Assembly: GCF_042159835.1 (NCBI RefSeq)
Contig: NZ_JBBVGT010000002.1
Location: 1,302,001 to 1,366,000 of the forward strand
Reading direction: 5' to 3'
DNA: 64,000 nucleotides
Origin: Albibacterium profundi
GTDB lineage: Bacteria > Bacteroidota > Bacteroidia > Sphingobacteriales > Sphingobacteriaceae
Shown: positions 31,898 to 41,317 of the stretch, in pieces
Numbering within the stretch: the first letter of the stretch is position 1
Layout: each line of letters begins with the position of its first letter
Notes under the pieces: generated by a model
The model's database searches: none
Told to the model about the DNA's origin: nothing
What the model saw: the letters and a program-made list of their open reading frames with translations, nothing else
Position numbers and translations under genes: made by a program

Positions 31898-33118
31898 ATG
31901 GAAACTCATCAACATTCGTATAATTTCAATGAACAGTTCGACTTTTCAGGTAAACCAAAAACCTGGAGTCTGATTGCAATTTTGATTGGAGTAATTGCTA
32001 TCGTTTACGGTTTTGTATTCAATGGCGCTGAAAGAACCTTTGCCAATCTATTGTTAATGAGCTATTACTTAACTTGTATCTGTGCAGCAGGTACTTGTTT
32101 TCTAGCGATACAATATGTCACTCAATCAGGATGGTCAGCTGGAATGATAAGAATACCTCAGGCATTCTCTAGTTTATTACCTCTGGCTTCGCTTATTCTA
32201 TTAGCCGTTTGTACCATCGGGCTATTTTCTCATAATCTGTACCATCACTGGTTTGGAGAAGGCTTGACTGACCCCAATAGCTCTCACTTTGATCCTCTAA
32301 TAGCAAAGAAGGAAGTATATCTGAATGCACCAGCTTTTCTTTTACGGGAAGTAATTTTCTTGGCTGCTTATAGTTTTTTTGCTGTTGCGCTGACGAAGTT
32401 CTCTTATAATGAAGATTTGGCTGGAGGCTTAAATTCATATAAGAAAAGCTTCAGATACTCCGCTATTTTCTTGGTGATTTTTGGTTTTACATCGCCGATA
32501 TGGATTTTTGATACCATCATGTCTTTGGAAGCACATTGGTTCTCTACGATGTTTGGATGGTATAACTTTGCTGCACTTTGGGTGAGCGGTTTATGTGCGA
32601 TTACGTTGACAATTATATTATTGAAGAAGGCGGGATATATGAACTGGGTCAATATCAATCACCTGCATGATATGGGTAAACTTATTTTTGGTTTTTCTAT
32701 TTTCTGGTGTTATGTTTGGTTCGCTCAGTTTATGTTGATCTGGTATGCAAACTTACCGGAAGAAACAGTTTATTTCTACAAACGATGGGAGCCTGAGTAT
32801 AAACCATGGTTCTGGTTGAATATTGTGATAAACTTCTTAGCCCCTATCTTGATTCTGATCAATAGGTCATGGGTTAGAAACATAAATGTTTTAGCAGGTG
32901 TTTGTATTATGCTATTACTGGGACATTGGCTTGATTATTATTTGATGATTATGCCAGGAACTGTAGAGCAACACAGAGGATTTGGCTTAACTGAAATTGG
33001 GATGGCTATTGGTTTTACAGGCCTGTTTGTTTACTTAATGTTAAACAAATTAAGTAAACATGCATTAGCACCACAGAAGCATCCATTTTTGGAGGAGAGC
33101 TTACATCATCAAATTTAA
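31898..33118 (+). CDS. actF: alternative complex III membrane subunit ActF
   Basis: A 406-residue integral membrane protein with about ten helices, the second NrfD-like membrane subunit of ACIII. Recognisable are YHHWFGEGLTDPNSSHFDPLIAKKEVYLN, PIWIFDTIMSLEAHWFSTMFGWYNFA and WCYVWFAQFMLIWYANLPEETVYF, all conserved in ActF. Family work shows similarity to ActC, but the quinone site is in ActC. It closes the act gene set 37 bp before coxB, with no terminator between, so act and cox genes should share transcripts. Confidence 0.94.
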   Translation: METHQHSYNFNEQFDFSGKPKTWSLIAILIGVIAIVYGFVFNGAERTFANLLLMSYYLTCICAAGTCFLAIQYVTQSGWSAGMIRIPQAFSSLLPLASLILLAVCTIGLFSHNLYHHWFGEGLTDPNSSHFDPLIAKKEVYLNAPAFLLREVIFLAAYSFFAVALTKFSYNEDLAGGLNSYKKSFRYSAIFLVIFGFTSPIWIFDTIMSLEAHWFSTMFGWYNFAALWVSGLCAITLTIILLKKAGYMNWVNINHLHDMGKLIFGFSIFWCYVWFAQFMLIWYANLPEETVYFYKRWEPEYKPWFWLNIVINFLAPILILINRSWVRNINVLAGVCIMLLLGHWLDYYLMIMPGTVEQHRGFGLTEIGMAIGFTGLFVYLMLNKLSKHALAPQKHPFLEESLHHQI

Positions 33119-33155
33119 TTTACTTTACTTTAAAAAGTTTAATCGAACAATTAAA

Positions 33156-34523
33156 ATGAAATTAAGACAATTCGTTCATAGTAAGGGAATTCTAGGACTG
33201 GTATTAGGATTATTGTTCTTGCTTCAGGTTCCAGTTTTTGCCCAGACAGATACTGCTGGGGTGGCAATTGAAACTGAGCAGACTGAAGCCGCTCAGACGG
33301 ACACAACTGAGGCAACCGCAACGGAGGAAGCTACGGGAGATGCTACCGCAGACGAGGCAACGGAAGCTTCGGCAGGAGATGAAGTTTCAACTACACCTGC
33401 TAGTTCTTCAACGACGGCCGCAGCAGCGACAGCTGAAGAAGAAGCAAGTATACCAACTCAGGTTTATGTTAACTTCTTTTATTATTTGCTGCTGTTTGTG
33501 TTGGTGTGTTTGATTGTTACTATAATCGGACAAATTGGTAGCGTTTATGAGCTTACACAAAGAATGCAAGGCAAGATCGTAGGAGACAAATGGCACTCTA
33601 GTCAAGGGTGGTTATTCTTGATATCTTTGCCGTTGTTTTTATATGGGGTGTACTGGTCCTATGTCCACCATGGTTCCATGAGCTTTCGCGAGGCAGCGAC
33701 AGAACACGGCGCTCGGATTGATACGTTATTCATTATTACAACCGTTATTACGACGATCGTTTTAGTACTTACACATATCGCGCTATTTGGATTTAGCTGG
33801 AAGTACAGAGGATCCGATAAGAGGAAAGCATATTTCTATCCACATAATAATACGTTGGAGAAAATTTGGACGATTGTTCCAGCCGCAGTGCTAACCGTAT
33901 TGGTGCTCTCGGGCTTTTTTACATGGAGAGGCATAACGAATATTCCTGAAGAGCAACAAAAAAATGCTCTCCAGATTGAGGTAACCGGTGAGCAGTTTTT
34001 ATGGACCGTGCGCTATGGCGGCCGTGATAACGTTATTGGTAAAAGAGATTATAAATTAACAACGCCAACCAACAGTTTAGGTATAGATTTTACCGATAAA
34101 ACTGCATTAGATGATATTCGTGCTGGTGATATTGTAATACCTGTAGGTAAGCCGGTGCATTTTACAGTTAATGCGAAGGACGTTTTACACTCATTCTATA
34201 TTCCTGAATTCAGAGTTCAAATTAATGCTGTACCTGGAATGCCAACTTTCTTCCATATAGTTCCAAAATATACGACAGAAGAAATGAGAGAAAAGTTAGA
34301 TGATCCGAACTATGATTATATCTTGCTTTGTGCGAAGATTTGTGGTGGTGGTCATTACAATATGCAAAAGAAGGTAATCGTTGTTACTGAGGCTGAATAT
34401 AAAGAATGGTTATCTGATCAAATATACTTCTTTGATGAGGCAATGCAGAAGGAGTTTAAAGAAACTCAGCAGCACGCTGGCAATTCGGAAATAGAAGGAA
34501 ATCAATTGGTATTAAACAACTAA
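33156..34523 (+). CDS. coxB: cytochrome c oxidase subunit II
   Basis: 455 residues, longer than most. Signal peptide 1-30 (ends VPVFAQ), then a low-complexity Thr/Glu/Ala stretch (about 31-100), two membrane helices (about 108-130 and 190-213) and the CuA cupredoxin domain. The CuA ligands are complete: C392-A-K-I-C396-G-G-G-H400-Y-N-M403, with an upstream His in DVLHSFYIPEF. No C-terminal cytochrome c domain is present, unlike classical caa3 oxidases, so electrons should come from ActE or the ActA heme domain. The acidic spacer is unusual and may be a flexible tether. Confidence 0.95.
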   Translation: MKLRQFVHSKGILGLVLGLLFLLQVPVFAQTDTAGVAIETEQTEAAQTDTTEATATEEATGDATADEATEASAGDEVSTTPASSSTTAAAATAEEEASIPTQVYVNFFYYLLLFVLVCLIVTIIGQIGSVYELTQRMQGKIVGDKWHSSQGWLFLISLPLFLYGVYWSYVHHGSMSFREAATEHGARIDTLFIITTVITTIVLVLTHIALFGFSWKYRGSDKRKAYFYPHNNTLEKIWTIVPAAVLTVLVLSGFFTWRGITNIPEEQQKNALQIEVTGEQFLWTVRYGGRDNVIGKRDYKLTTPTNSLGIDFTDKTALDDIRAGDIVIPVGKPVHFTVNAKDVLHSFYIPEFRVQINAVPGMPTFFHIVPKYTTEEMREKLDDPNYDYILLCAKICGGGHYNMQKKVIVVTEAEYKEWLSDQIYFFDEAMQKEFKETQQHAGNSEIEGNQLVLNN

Positions 34524-34542
34524 ATATAGAGTTAAAGAACTT

Positions 34543-36438
34543 ATGGCAACTACATCAACTCTGTCGTCGGCAGATTTTAATCACAACGATCACCATGGTG
34601 ATCATGGGCATAAGGAAACATTCATATCTAAATATGTTTTTACTTTAGACCACAAGATGATAGCCAAGCAATTCCTTGTTACGGGGATTATTATGGCTTT
34701 TATCGCATTATTTTTATCGATCCTGTTTCGTCTTCAACTCGCTTGGCCTGAGACGGACTTTCCGATATTGGAAGTTTTTCTTGGCAAATGGGCTGAAGGG
34801 GGACGAATTAAGCCGGAGTTTTTCTTGGCTTTGGTGACAATTCACGGGACAATCATGGTCTTTTTCGTATTGACCGCTGGTCTGAGTGGGACCTTTAGTA
34901 ATCTTTTAATACCGTTGCAAATTGGAGCTCGTGACATGGCAGCCCCATTTGTTAACATGTTGTCTTATTGGTTTTTCCTAACGGCATGTATTATCATGTT
35001 AGCGTCGTTCTTTGTAGAAAGCGGTCCCGCATCCTCAGGATGGACTGTGTACCCGCCTCTATCAGCAGTGCCAACTGCAATTGCAGGTTCCGGAACGGGA
35101 ATGACTCTATGGCTAGTAAGTATGGTCTTTTTCATTGCTTCGCAGGTGATGGGAGGTATAAATTACATTAGTACTGTACTTAATATGCGTACGAAAGGTA
35201 TGAGCATGTGGCGAATGCCATTGACTGTTTGGGCTTTACTTTTTACCGCCGTGTTAGGACTACTGTCGTTCCCGGTACTAGTTTCGGCTGTCGTTCTTCT
35301 ATTTTTTGATAGAAGTATGGGTACGAGTTTCTATCTTTCTGACTTAGTAGTGCAAGGTCAAATTCTCGCTAATGAAGGAGGAAGTCCAATTTTATTCCAG
35401 CATTTATTCTGGTTCTTAGGGCACCCTGAAGTATATATTGTGATCTTACCGGCATTCGGTATCACTTCCGAAGTAATTTCTACTAACGCTCGTAAACCAA
35501 TTTTTGGTTACCATGCGATGGTTTATTCATTAGCGGGTATCGCCGTATTGTCGTTTATTGTTTGGGGGCACCATATGTTCGTGACGGGCATGAACCCATT
35601 CTTAGGAGGTGTCTTTATGATTACTACCTTGATTATCGCGGTACCATCAGCTGTAAAGGTGTTTAACTATCTTGCTACGATTTGGCGAGGTAATATACGT
35701 TTTACACCGGCAATGATGTTCGCTATAGGAATGGTGTCATTCTTTATTTCTGGCGGTTTGACCGGTCTATTCGTTGGTAATGCGGCAATAGATATCAATG
35801 TCCATGACACGTATTTTATTGTAGCTCACTTCCATTTGGTAATGGGTTCAGCTGCAATCTTTGGTATGTTGGCTGGTGTTTATCACTGGTTCCCGAAGAT
35901 GTATGGGCGACTAATGGACAATCGTTTAGGCTATCTACACTTTTGGCTGACATTTATCGGCGCATACTTCGTGTTCATGCCAATGCACTTTATGGGTATT
36001 GATGGAGTTCCCCGTAGATATTATGCATTTACGTCATTTGAGTTTATGGAGAAATGGCTATCTGTAAACGTATTTATAACGTGGTCTGCAATTATCGCGG
36101 GATTAGCACAAGTAGCTTTTGCTTGGAACTTCTTCTGGTCTATGAAACATGGTAAATTGGCGGGACCAAACCCATGGGGCGGTAATACATTGGAATGGAC
36201 AACCCCAGTTGAGCGTATTCATGGAAACTGGCCAGGAGATCTTCCGACTGTACACCGTTGGCCGTACGACTATAGTAAGCCAGGACATCACGAAGACTTT
36301 ATCCTTCAGACCGTTCCTTTTTCAGAAACAATGAGCTCAAATCTCCCTCATGATTTTGAGGGGAATCCAGAAGCAGAGAGAATACAGGCGGAGTGGGAAG
36401 CTGAACAAGCAGTAAATGAACGACAAGAGTCCAAGTAG
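34543..36438 (+). CDS. coxA: cytochrome c oxidase subunit I
   Basis: 631 residues, twelve to fourteen membrane helices. It carries heme a, heme a3 and CuB and pumps protons. Heme and CuB histidines are in VTIHGTIMVF, FLGHPEVYIVILPAFG (with the Tyr cross-linked to His), WGHHMFVTGM and VAHFHLVMG. The EVYIVILP segment has the Glu of the D-channel type used in A-family oxidases (GHPEVY). N-terminal residues are His-rich (NHNDHHGDHGH), perhaps metal-binding. It starts 19 bp after coxB. Confidence 0.97.
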   Translation: MATTSTLSSADFNHNDHHGDHGHKETFISKYVFTLDHKMIAKQFLVTGIIMAFIALFLSILFRLQLAWPETDFPILEVFLGKWAEGGRIKPEFFLALVTIHGTIMVFFVLTAGLSGTFSNLLIPLQIGARDMAAPFVNMLSYWFFLTACIIMLASFFVESGPASSGWTVYPPLSAVPTAIAGSGTGMTLWLVSMVFFIASQVMGGINYISTVLNMRTKGMSMWRMPLTVWALLFTAVLGLLSFPVLVSAVVLLFFDRSMGTSFYLSDLVVQGQILANEGGSPILFQHLFWFLGHPEVYIVILPAFGITSEVISTNARKPIFGYHAMVYSLAGIAVLSFIVWGHHMFVTGMNPFLGGVFMITTLIIAVPSAVKVFNYLATIWRGNIRFTPAMMFAIGMVSFFISGGLTGLFVGNAAIDINVHDTYFIVAHFHLVMGSAAIFGMLAGVYHWFPKMYGRLMDNRLGYLHFWLTFIGAYFVFMPMHFMGIDGVPRRYYAFTSFEFMEKWLSVNVFITWSAIIAGLAQVAFAWNFFWSMKHGKLAGPNPWGGNTLEWTTPVERIHGNWPGDLPTVHRWPYDYSKPGHHEDFILQTVPFSETMSSNLPHDFEGNPEAERIQAEWEAEQAVNERQESK

Positions 36439-36472
36439 CAATAAAAACGTGTAAAGAAGAAGGGGCGCGAGA

Positions 36473-37534
36473 ATGTACTTACCGGCTGAAAGAAGATTTA
36501 TAATGGTGAATCGGATCACTATTGTGGTTCTTTACATCGTGATTCTAGCCGGTGGTATTGTAAGAAGTACGGGATCTGGAATGGGATGTCCCGATTGGCC
36601 GAAGTGCTTTAATCGCTTCATCCCTCCAACACATGTCTCTCAATTGCCTGATAATTATGAACAGGAGTATATTGAGGGGAGAGCTGAAAAGAACGAACGC
36701 TTTGCTCAATATTTAGACAAGTTGGGTTTTAAAGAGCTGGCGTTGAAGATTCGGAATGATGAGAGCATTCTTCATCACGAGGAGTTTAATGCGGCGAAGA
36801 CCTGGACGGAATACGTGAACCGTTTGGCGGGAGCAACACTTGGTGTATTCCTTTTATTGTGCGTGATATTTTCAACTGCCTATTGGAGATTTCGAAAGCG
36901 GATATTTTACTTCAGTTTATTGAACGTCGTTTTAGTTGTATTTCAAGCATGGATGGGCTCCGTTGTCGTTTCAACGAATCTCACACCATGGGTGATAACC
37001 ATTCACATGGTATTGGCACTTGTGATATTGTTGATCGCAATCTATACCTATTTCCAGGCCAAAGTTATAAGAGACCGAGGAATGCTTTTGAACCAAAGTT
37101 CAGGTTGGATTAAGTGGTTGGCCGTTTTAGTACTACTCGTCACTTTTATACAAGTGATTATAGGGACGGATATCCGAGAAAGTATTGATATGATATCAGC
37201 AAGCTTGAACGGTCAAAATCGTGATCTCTGGGTTGACCAGTTAGGGTCAAGCTATATTTGGCATCGTGAATTAGCATTGGTATCCTTTATTCTGAGTCTA
37301 TTATTGTTCTTTACAATACGATCAAGATTTGCGGGAGATAGTGAGCAGAGTAAAATGATCAATATCATGATGATATTAATGGTTTTACAGATCGTCACCG
37401 GGTTGGTTTTAGGCTATATGGGAATGCCTGCTTATATGCAAACTGCGCATCTTGTTTTGGCAACGCTTACTTTTGGCGCCCAATATTATATTATTCTGTT
37501 ATTAACTAAAACAAGCCAATATATTGGGCATTAG
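36473..37534 (+). CDS. ctaA: heme A synthase (CtaA/COX15)
   Basis: Oxidises the C8 methyl of heme O to make heme A for subunit I. 353 residues, eight helices. Conserved: LAGGIVRSTGSGMGCPDWPKCF near the N-terminus, the E and H of VNRLAGATLGV, TPWVITIHMVLAL, and WHRELALVSF. The ATG at 36473 gives MYLPAERRFIMVNRITIV, which matches the family's short 'KRFxxxNxIT' lead, so I keep it over the ATG at 36503. It sits between coxA and ctaB. Confidence 0.93.
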   Translation: MYLPAERRFIMVNRITIVVLYIVILAGGIVRSTGSGMGCPDWPKCFNRFIPPTHVSQLPDNYEQEYIEGRAEKNERFAQYLDKLGFKELALKIRNDESILHHEEFNAAKTWTEYVNRLAGATLGVFLLLCVIFSTAYWRFRKRIFYFSLLNVVLVVFQAWMGSVVVSTNLTPWVITIHMVLALVILLIAIYTYFQAKVIRDRGMLLNQSSGWIKWLAVLVLLVTFIQVIIGTDIRESIDMISASLNGQNRDLWVDQLGSSYIWHRELALVSFILSLLLFFTIRSRFAGDSEQSKMINIMMILMVLQIVTGLVLGYMGMPAYMQTAHLVLATLTFGAQYYIILLLTKTSQYIGH

Positions 37535-37542
37535 GATAGAAA

Positions 37543-38412
37543 GTGAAAGAATTTATAAGTGATTTTAAGAAGCTGGTAAAGCTTAGGCTGACTCTGACAG
37601 TCGTATTTTCTGCGTCCATTGCTTTTTTGGTGGGTAGTAAAGTCCAAGGTGATATCAATTGGGTCAACTGGGCAATATTAACGATTAGCGGTTTCTTCGT
37701 CACAGGCTCAGCTAATGGATTTAATGAGATTATTGAGCGTGATTTAGACAAGTTGATGTCTAGAACTGCAGATAGGCCGCTGCCTTCGGGAAGAATGAAT
37801 ACAGGTCAGGCATTGGTGCTAAGCTTATTCATGGGGCTGATCGGAACGATACTTTTATTCAGATTGAATCTCCTTACAGGTGCATTGTCCGTATTCTCAA
37901 TCATTCTTTATGCATTTGTATATACACCTATTAAGCAGAAATCCCCGATTGCCGTTTTTGTAGGTGCATTTCCCGGAGCCCTACCACCACTAATAGGTTA
38001 TTTTGCAGCTTTCGATGAACCTGTAATTTCATGGATACCGATTATTTTGTTCACAATCCAATTTGTTTGGCAGTTTCCTCATTTCTGGGCGATCGCATGG
38101 GTGCTGGATGAAGATTATAAACGTGCTGGTTTCCGATTGCTACCCACTTCTAGGAAAGATAAGATTAGTGCTTTCATGGTACTATTCTCCTCGATTCTGT
38201 TAATTCCAGTCGGTTTGCTGCCAACCTTAATGGGTTTTGGTGGGTATGTCGTTGGTGCCGTATCAACCTTAGGAGCGTTAATGTTTGTTTGGTACTCGGT
38301 CCAATTGTATCGTCGACTGGATACAGCGTCAGCAAAGAAAGTGATGTTCACCTCTTTTTTTTATTTACCAGTGATACAGTTAACTTTACTGTTTGATTTT
38401 ATAGCGATATGA
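37543..38412 (+). CDS. ctaB: protoheme IX farnesyltransferase (heme O synthase)
   Basis: Adds a farnesyl group to heme B to give heme O, the substrate of CtaA. 289 residues, nine helices, UbiA prenyltransferase fold. The first Asp-rich motif region reads NGFNEIIERDLDKLMSRTADRPLPSG, and the second conserved stretch WQFPHFWAIAWVLDEDYKRAGFRLLP contains the DEDY. The start is GTG at 37543, 8 bp after ctaA; no ATG is available nearby. Its stop overlaps the start of the next gene (ATGA at 38409). Confidence 0.94.
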   Translation: MKEFISDFKKLVKLRLTLTVVFSASIAFLVGSKVQGDINWVNWAILTISGFFVTGSANGFNEIIERDLDKLMSRTADRPLPSGRMNTGQALVLSLFMGLIGTILLFRLNLLTGALSVFSIILYAFVYTPIKQKSPIAVFVGAFPGALPPLIGYFAAFDEPVISWIPIILFTIQFVWQFPHFWAIAWVLDEDYKRAGFRLLPTSRKDKISAFMVLFSSILLIPVGLLPTLMGFGGYVVGAVSTLGALMFVWYSVQLYRRLDTASAKKVMFTSFFYLPVIQLTLLFDFIAI

Positions 38413-38996
38413 GCACGAAGGATATTACGAACGAACAAAATTCTTTAGGCATATTCAAGGCCAAAAAGTTTGCATTATGGCTATTTATTATAGCCTCTAT
38501 CATGATCTTTGCCTCTTTAAGTAGTGGGTACATTGTGTATACGGCCAATGGAGTAGACAAAGGGATTAAGATTCTATTGCCACAGGCATTTATTTGGAGT
38601 ACCGCGTTCATTGTGCTGAGCAGTGCAACAGTGCACCTAGCCTACGATGCGACAAAGAAGGATGACGGAGGGAAGCGACGTATCTTTTTATTGATATCAA
38701 TTGTCTTAGGTATTGCATTTTTTATTTCTCAGTTTAGTGCATGGAAGACCTTGGTTGATCAAGGTGCTTACTTTATCAATAATAATGCTTCGCAATCCTT
38801 TATTTATGTCTTTACAGGGTTTCACCTAGCACATATTTTGGGTGGGATTATTGTTTTGCTGGTTGCCTTTTTTCGGAAAACCGATCGGTACTCCCTTAAG
38901 CAGAATATTGGAAGTACCGAGCTTGCCGCGATGTTCTGGCATTTTCTAGATATTTTATGGATATATATATATGTTTTCTTACTTTTGAACCAATAA
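38409..38996 (+). CDS. cytochrome c oxidase subunit III-like protein (first copy)
   Basis: 195 residues, five helices. It has the subunit III ending: FTGFHLAHILGGIIVLL and ELAAMFWHFLDILWIYIYVFLLL, where the H-x-D in WHFLD is conserved. The front half is divergent, with only SSGYIVY and LLPQAFIWSTAFIVLSS matching. Bacteroidota commonly carry two such subunit III genes side by side in this operon; which of them, or both, enters the oxidase is not known from sequence. Overlaps the ctaB stop. Confidence 0.87.
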   Translation: MSTKDITNEQNSLGIFKAKKFALWLFIIASIMIFASLSSGYIVYTANGVDKGIKILLPQAFIWSTAFIVLSSATVHLAYDATKKDDGGKRRIFLLISIVLGIAFFISQFSAWKTLVDQGAYFINNNASQSFIYVFTGFHLAHILGGIIVLLVAFFRKTDRYSLKQNIGSTELAAMFWHFLDILWIYIYVFLLLNQ

Positions 38997-39006
38997 AATT
39001 TTTATA

Positions 39007-39699
39007 ATGAGCACAACTATATCAAAATTAGATGAAGTAAAGACTGGCAAATGGTCAGGTGGAACCTCACCTTTGAAGGCTGAATATGGTAAAGTAATGA
39101 TGTGGCTATTTTTGCTTTCAGATGCTTTTACATTTACAGGCTTCCTTACTGTGTACGGGGCGCAAAGAATGTACGTGCAAGATACATGGCCTAACCCAGA
39201 TATCATTTTCCAATCTATTCCGTTCATTACGGACACCGGAGCTCCTTTGGTATTTGTTGGTATAATGACTTTTATTCTGATTGTAAGTTCTGTAACGATG
39301 GTTCTTGCGGTTGAAGCAGGACACAGACACTCGAAGAAAGAGGTTGTGTTATGGATGATTTTAACAATTATCGGGGGCTTAACATTCTTGGGTTGTCAGG
39401 CCTTGGAATGGAGTCACCTAAGCCATCAAGGTTTCTGGTTTGGCGCTATTCCGGAGTCTATTCCCTTGGCAGAACAACAAGGAGCTACTCAATTTTCTAG
39501 TTTCTTTTTTGCCATTACCGGTTTTCACGGTTTCCACGTTACAGTGGGTATTACGCTGAATATCATCATTCTTTTAATGACCCTGGCTAATGTGTTCGAA
39601 CGTCGTGGAACCTATTTGATGATCGAGAAAGTAGGTTTATACTGGCACTTTGTCGATCTGGTATGGGTATTTGTGTTTACATTCTTCTACTTGGTTTAA
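39007..39699 (+). CDS. coxC: cytochrome c oxidase subunit III (second copy)
   Basis: 230 residues with the fuller subunit III fold: WLFLLSDAFTFTGFLTVYGAQR at the start, LGCQALEWSHLSHQG in the middle (E of the lipid pocket), FFAITGFHGFHVTVGITLNI and LYWHFVDLVWVFVFTFFYLV at the end. Subunit III stabilises the oxidase and its proton uptake. It is longer and more canonical than the copy just upstream. Followed by subunit IV after 20 bp. Confidence 0.92.
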   Translation: MSTTISKLDEVKTGKWSGGTSPLKAEYGKVMMWLFLLSDAFTFTGFLTVYGAQRMYVQDTWPNPDIIFQSIPFITDTGAPLVFVGIMTFILIVSSVTMVLAVEAGHRHSKKEVVLWMILTIIGGLTFLGCQALEWSHLSHQGFWFGAIPESIPLAEQQGATQFSSFFFAITGFHGFHVTVGITLNIIILLMTLANVFERRGTYLMIEKVGLYWHFVDLVWVFVFTFFYLV

Positions 39700-39719
39700 A
39701 TTTTAAAATTATATAGATC

Positions 39720-40073
39720 ATGTCTACTGAAAATAATACTGCTGAGAATAACTATGAACACCACGAGCCTGATATGACCAAAGGTCGTATTTGGAAAGTG
39801 TTCTTTTATCTATTAGGTCTCACTGCATTGGAGTTTATTATAGCTCTTGGTTTTGTTGAAACAGGTTTGATAGAAAAAGGTATTGCGGTAGTCGCTGTAT
39901 ACATCATTTTAACGATATTAAAGGCGTTCTACATCGTAGCATATTTTATGCACCTTAAGTTTGAAACAAAAGTGTTTCAATTAATACTGGGTATCCCGCT
40001 TTTTCTCCTAATTTATATGATTATCTTGATACTCATTGAAGGAGATTACATCGGACTATACCTTTTTAAATAG
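39720..40073 (+). CDS. cytochrome c oxidase subunit IV (bacterial, caa3-type)
   Basis: 117 residues, three helices (about 27-48, 56-76, 86-106), a small structural oxidase subunit. IILTILKAFYIVAYFMHLKFE is the conserved second helix and following His, typical of the prokaryotic COX4 family. The hydrophilic N-terminus (NNTAENNYEHHEPDMTKG) contains histidines. Position directly after subunit III supports the call. Confidence 0.88.
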   Translation: MSTENNTAENNYEHHEPDMTKGRIWKVFFYLLGLTALEFIIALGFVETGLIEKGIAVVAVYIILTILKAFYIVAYFMHLKFETKVFQLILGIPLFLLIYMIILILIEGDYIGLYLFK

Positions 40074-40098
40074 GAGATATACAGCTCCCTGAGCATAC

Positions 40099-40758
40099 AT
40101 GGCTGAAAGGAATAAACGGTATTCTTTAGGTAAAATAATAACCCTGGTATTGATTTTATTGATACCAGGGTTATTGCATTTTTATTTGCGCCAAACGGGT
40201 GAGAATGTATATCTAGATTTACCTTATCTGGGTTCTCCTCTTTCTGACACCACACAAGTGCAGCCTTTTCAGCTGATAAATCAAGACAGTCTTCTCGTTC
40301 GCTTTCCTGAAAGAGAAAGTATTACCGTTGTTCAATTTATGCATTCTGATTGTCAGCAGTTTGGTGTTTACATGAATTTGGCAATGGCTCGGGTTGCAAA
40401 GAAATTTGGTGAACATCCCATGGTAAACCTTTATAGCATTTCTATTGACTCGAATGATACTCCATCCGTCTTAAAAGAAATGGCTAAACAGTATGGCACT
40501 GAAGGAACGAATTGGCAGTTTCTGACCGGATCAGAGGCTGAAACTTCGCGCATAGCACAAGACGAATTTTGGTTAGATGGTTTTGCTGATCACCGTAACA
40601 ATTCTTTCATACACAGTCCGTACTTTATTCTGCTAGACTCAAAACAGCGCATTCGTGGCTATTACGAGTTTTTTACAAAGGATGAGGTCGATCGCCTTGT
40701 CGGTGAAATGATTCTACTAGTAACCGAACTATCCAGAGAAAACAAGGTAAATTTGTAA
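40099..40758 (+). CDS. SCO1/SenC-like protein with an incomplete copper motif
   Basis: 219 residues: one N-terminal anchor helix (about 11-29) and a thioredoxin-like domain outside the membrane. SCO proteins deliver copper to CuA of subunit II through CxxxC plus a distant His. Here the motif region reads FMHSDCQQFGVYM: C85 is present but the second Cys is G89. The His is kept (H172 in SFIHSPYFILLD). With one Cys lost, normal copper binding is unlikely; it may work by another mechanism or as a chaperone. The position between subunit IV and the DUF420 gene is where Bacteroidota keep their SCO gene, so descent from SCO is well supported. Confidence 0.75.
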   Translation: MAERNKRYSLGKIITLVLILLIPGLLHFYLRQTGENVYLDLPYLGSPLSDTTQVQPFQLINQDSLLVRFPERESITVVQFMHSDCQQFGVYMNLAMARVAKKFGEHPMVNLYSISIDSNDTPSVLKEMAKQYGTEGTNWQFLTGSEAETSRIAQDEFWLDGFADHRNNSFIHSPYFILLDSKQRIRGYYEFFTKDEVDRLVGEMILLVTELSRENKVNL

Positions 40759-40759
40759 A

Positions 40760-41299
40760 ATGAATGATAAAGCAATATTTAGATTAGTTGGTGCGGTTTC
40801 GATGATCGTTTTATTAGTTGTTATCCTTCTTCAAGCTAATATTGTCAATTTGTTTCCCAACCATGATGTCCTCCCAAAGTGGGTCCAATTTTTGCCGACT
40901 CTTAACGCATTGATTAATGGTACTTGTACTATCTTATTGTTGATATCTTATTATTTCATTCGGCGAAAAAATATTCAAATGCATAAGCGGTTAAATATCA
41001 CAACCTTTATTTTGTCTTGTTTTTTTATGATCTCGTATTTGATCTTTCACTCGGCGGGAATGGAGACAAAATTCGGTGGCCAAGGACCGATACGGTATGT
41101 ATATTTCTTCATTCTGATAACTCATATTATACTCGCCGCTATTGTGCTTCCGTTAGTCTTATTGAGTTTCTATCGTGGCATGATGCTGCAAGTTGAAAAG
41201 CATAAAAAGCTGGTTCGGTGGAGTTTTCCGATCTGGTTATACGTGACAATTAGCGGAGTTTTAGTATATTTGATGATATCTCCTTATTATTCATTTTAG
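40760..41299 (+). CDS. DUF420 membrane protein (oxidase assembly-related, CtaM-like)
   Basis: 179 residues, five helices. The features FLPTLNALINGTCTILLLISYYFIRRKNIQMHKRLNITTF and YFFILITHIILAAIVLPLVLLSFYRGM belong to DUF420; the conserved N-G, H-K and T-H pairs are visible. A DUF420 protein (CtaM/YozB) of Bacillus and Staphylococcus is needed to make active heme A oxidases, which fits its location behind the cox genes. It begins 1 bp after the SCO-like stop. Confidence 0.85.
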   Translation: MNDKAIFRLVGAVSMIVLLVVILLQANIVNLFPNHDVLPKWVQFLPTLNALINGTCTILLLISYYFIRRKNIQMHKRLNITTFILSCFFMISYLIFHSAGMETKFGGQGPIRYVYFFILITHIILAAIVLPLVLLSFYRGMMLQVEKHKKLVRWSFPIWLYVTISGVLVYLMISPYYSF

Positions 41300-41317
41300 G
41301 GGGTTAGATTAAAGAAA

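Noticed and set aside
33238..33513. Open frame on + strand inside coxB, rich in Gln/Leu/Arg
   Set aside because: It is the shifted reading of the low-complexity Thr/Glu/Ala spacer of coxB and has no signals of its own.
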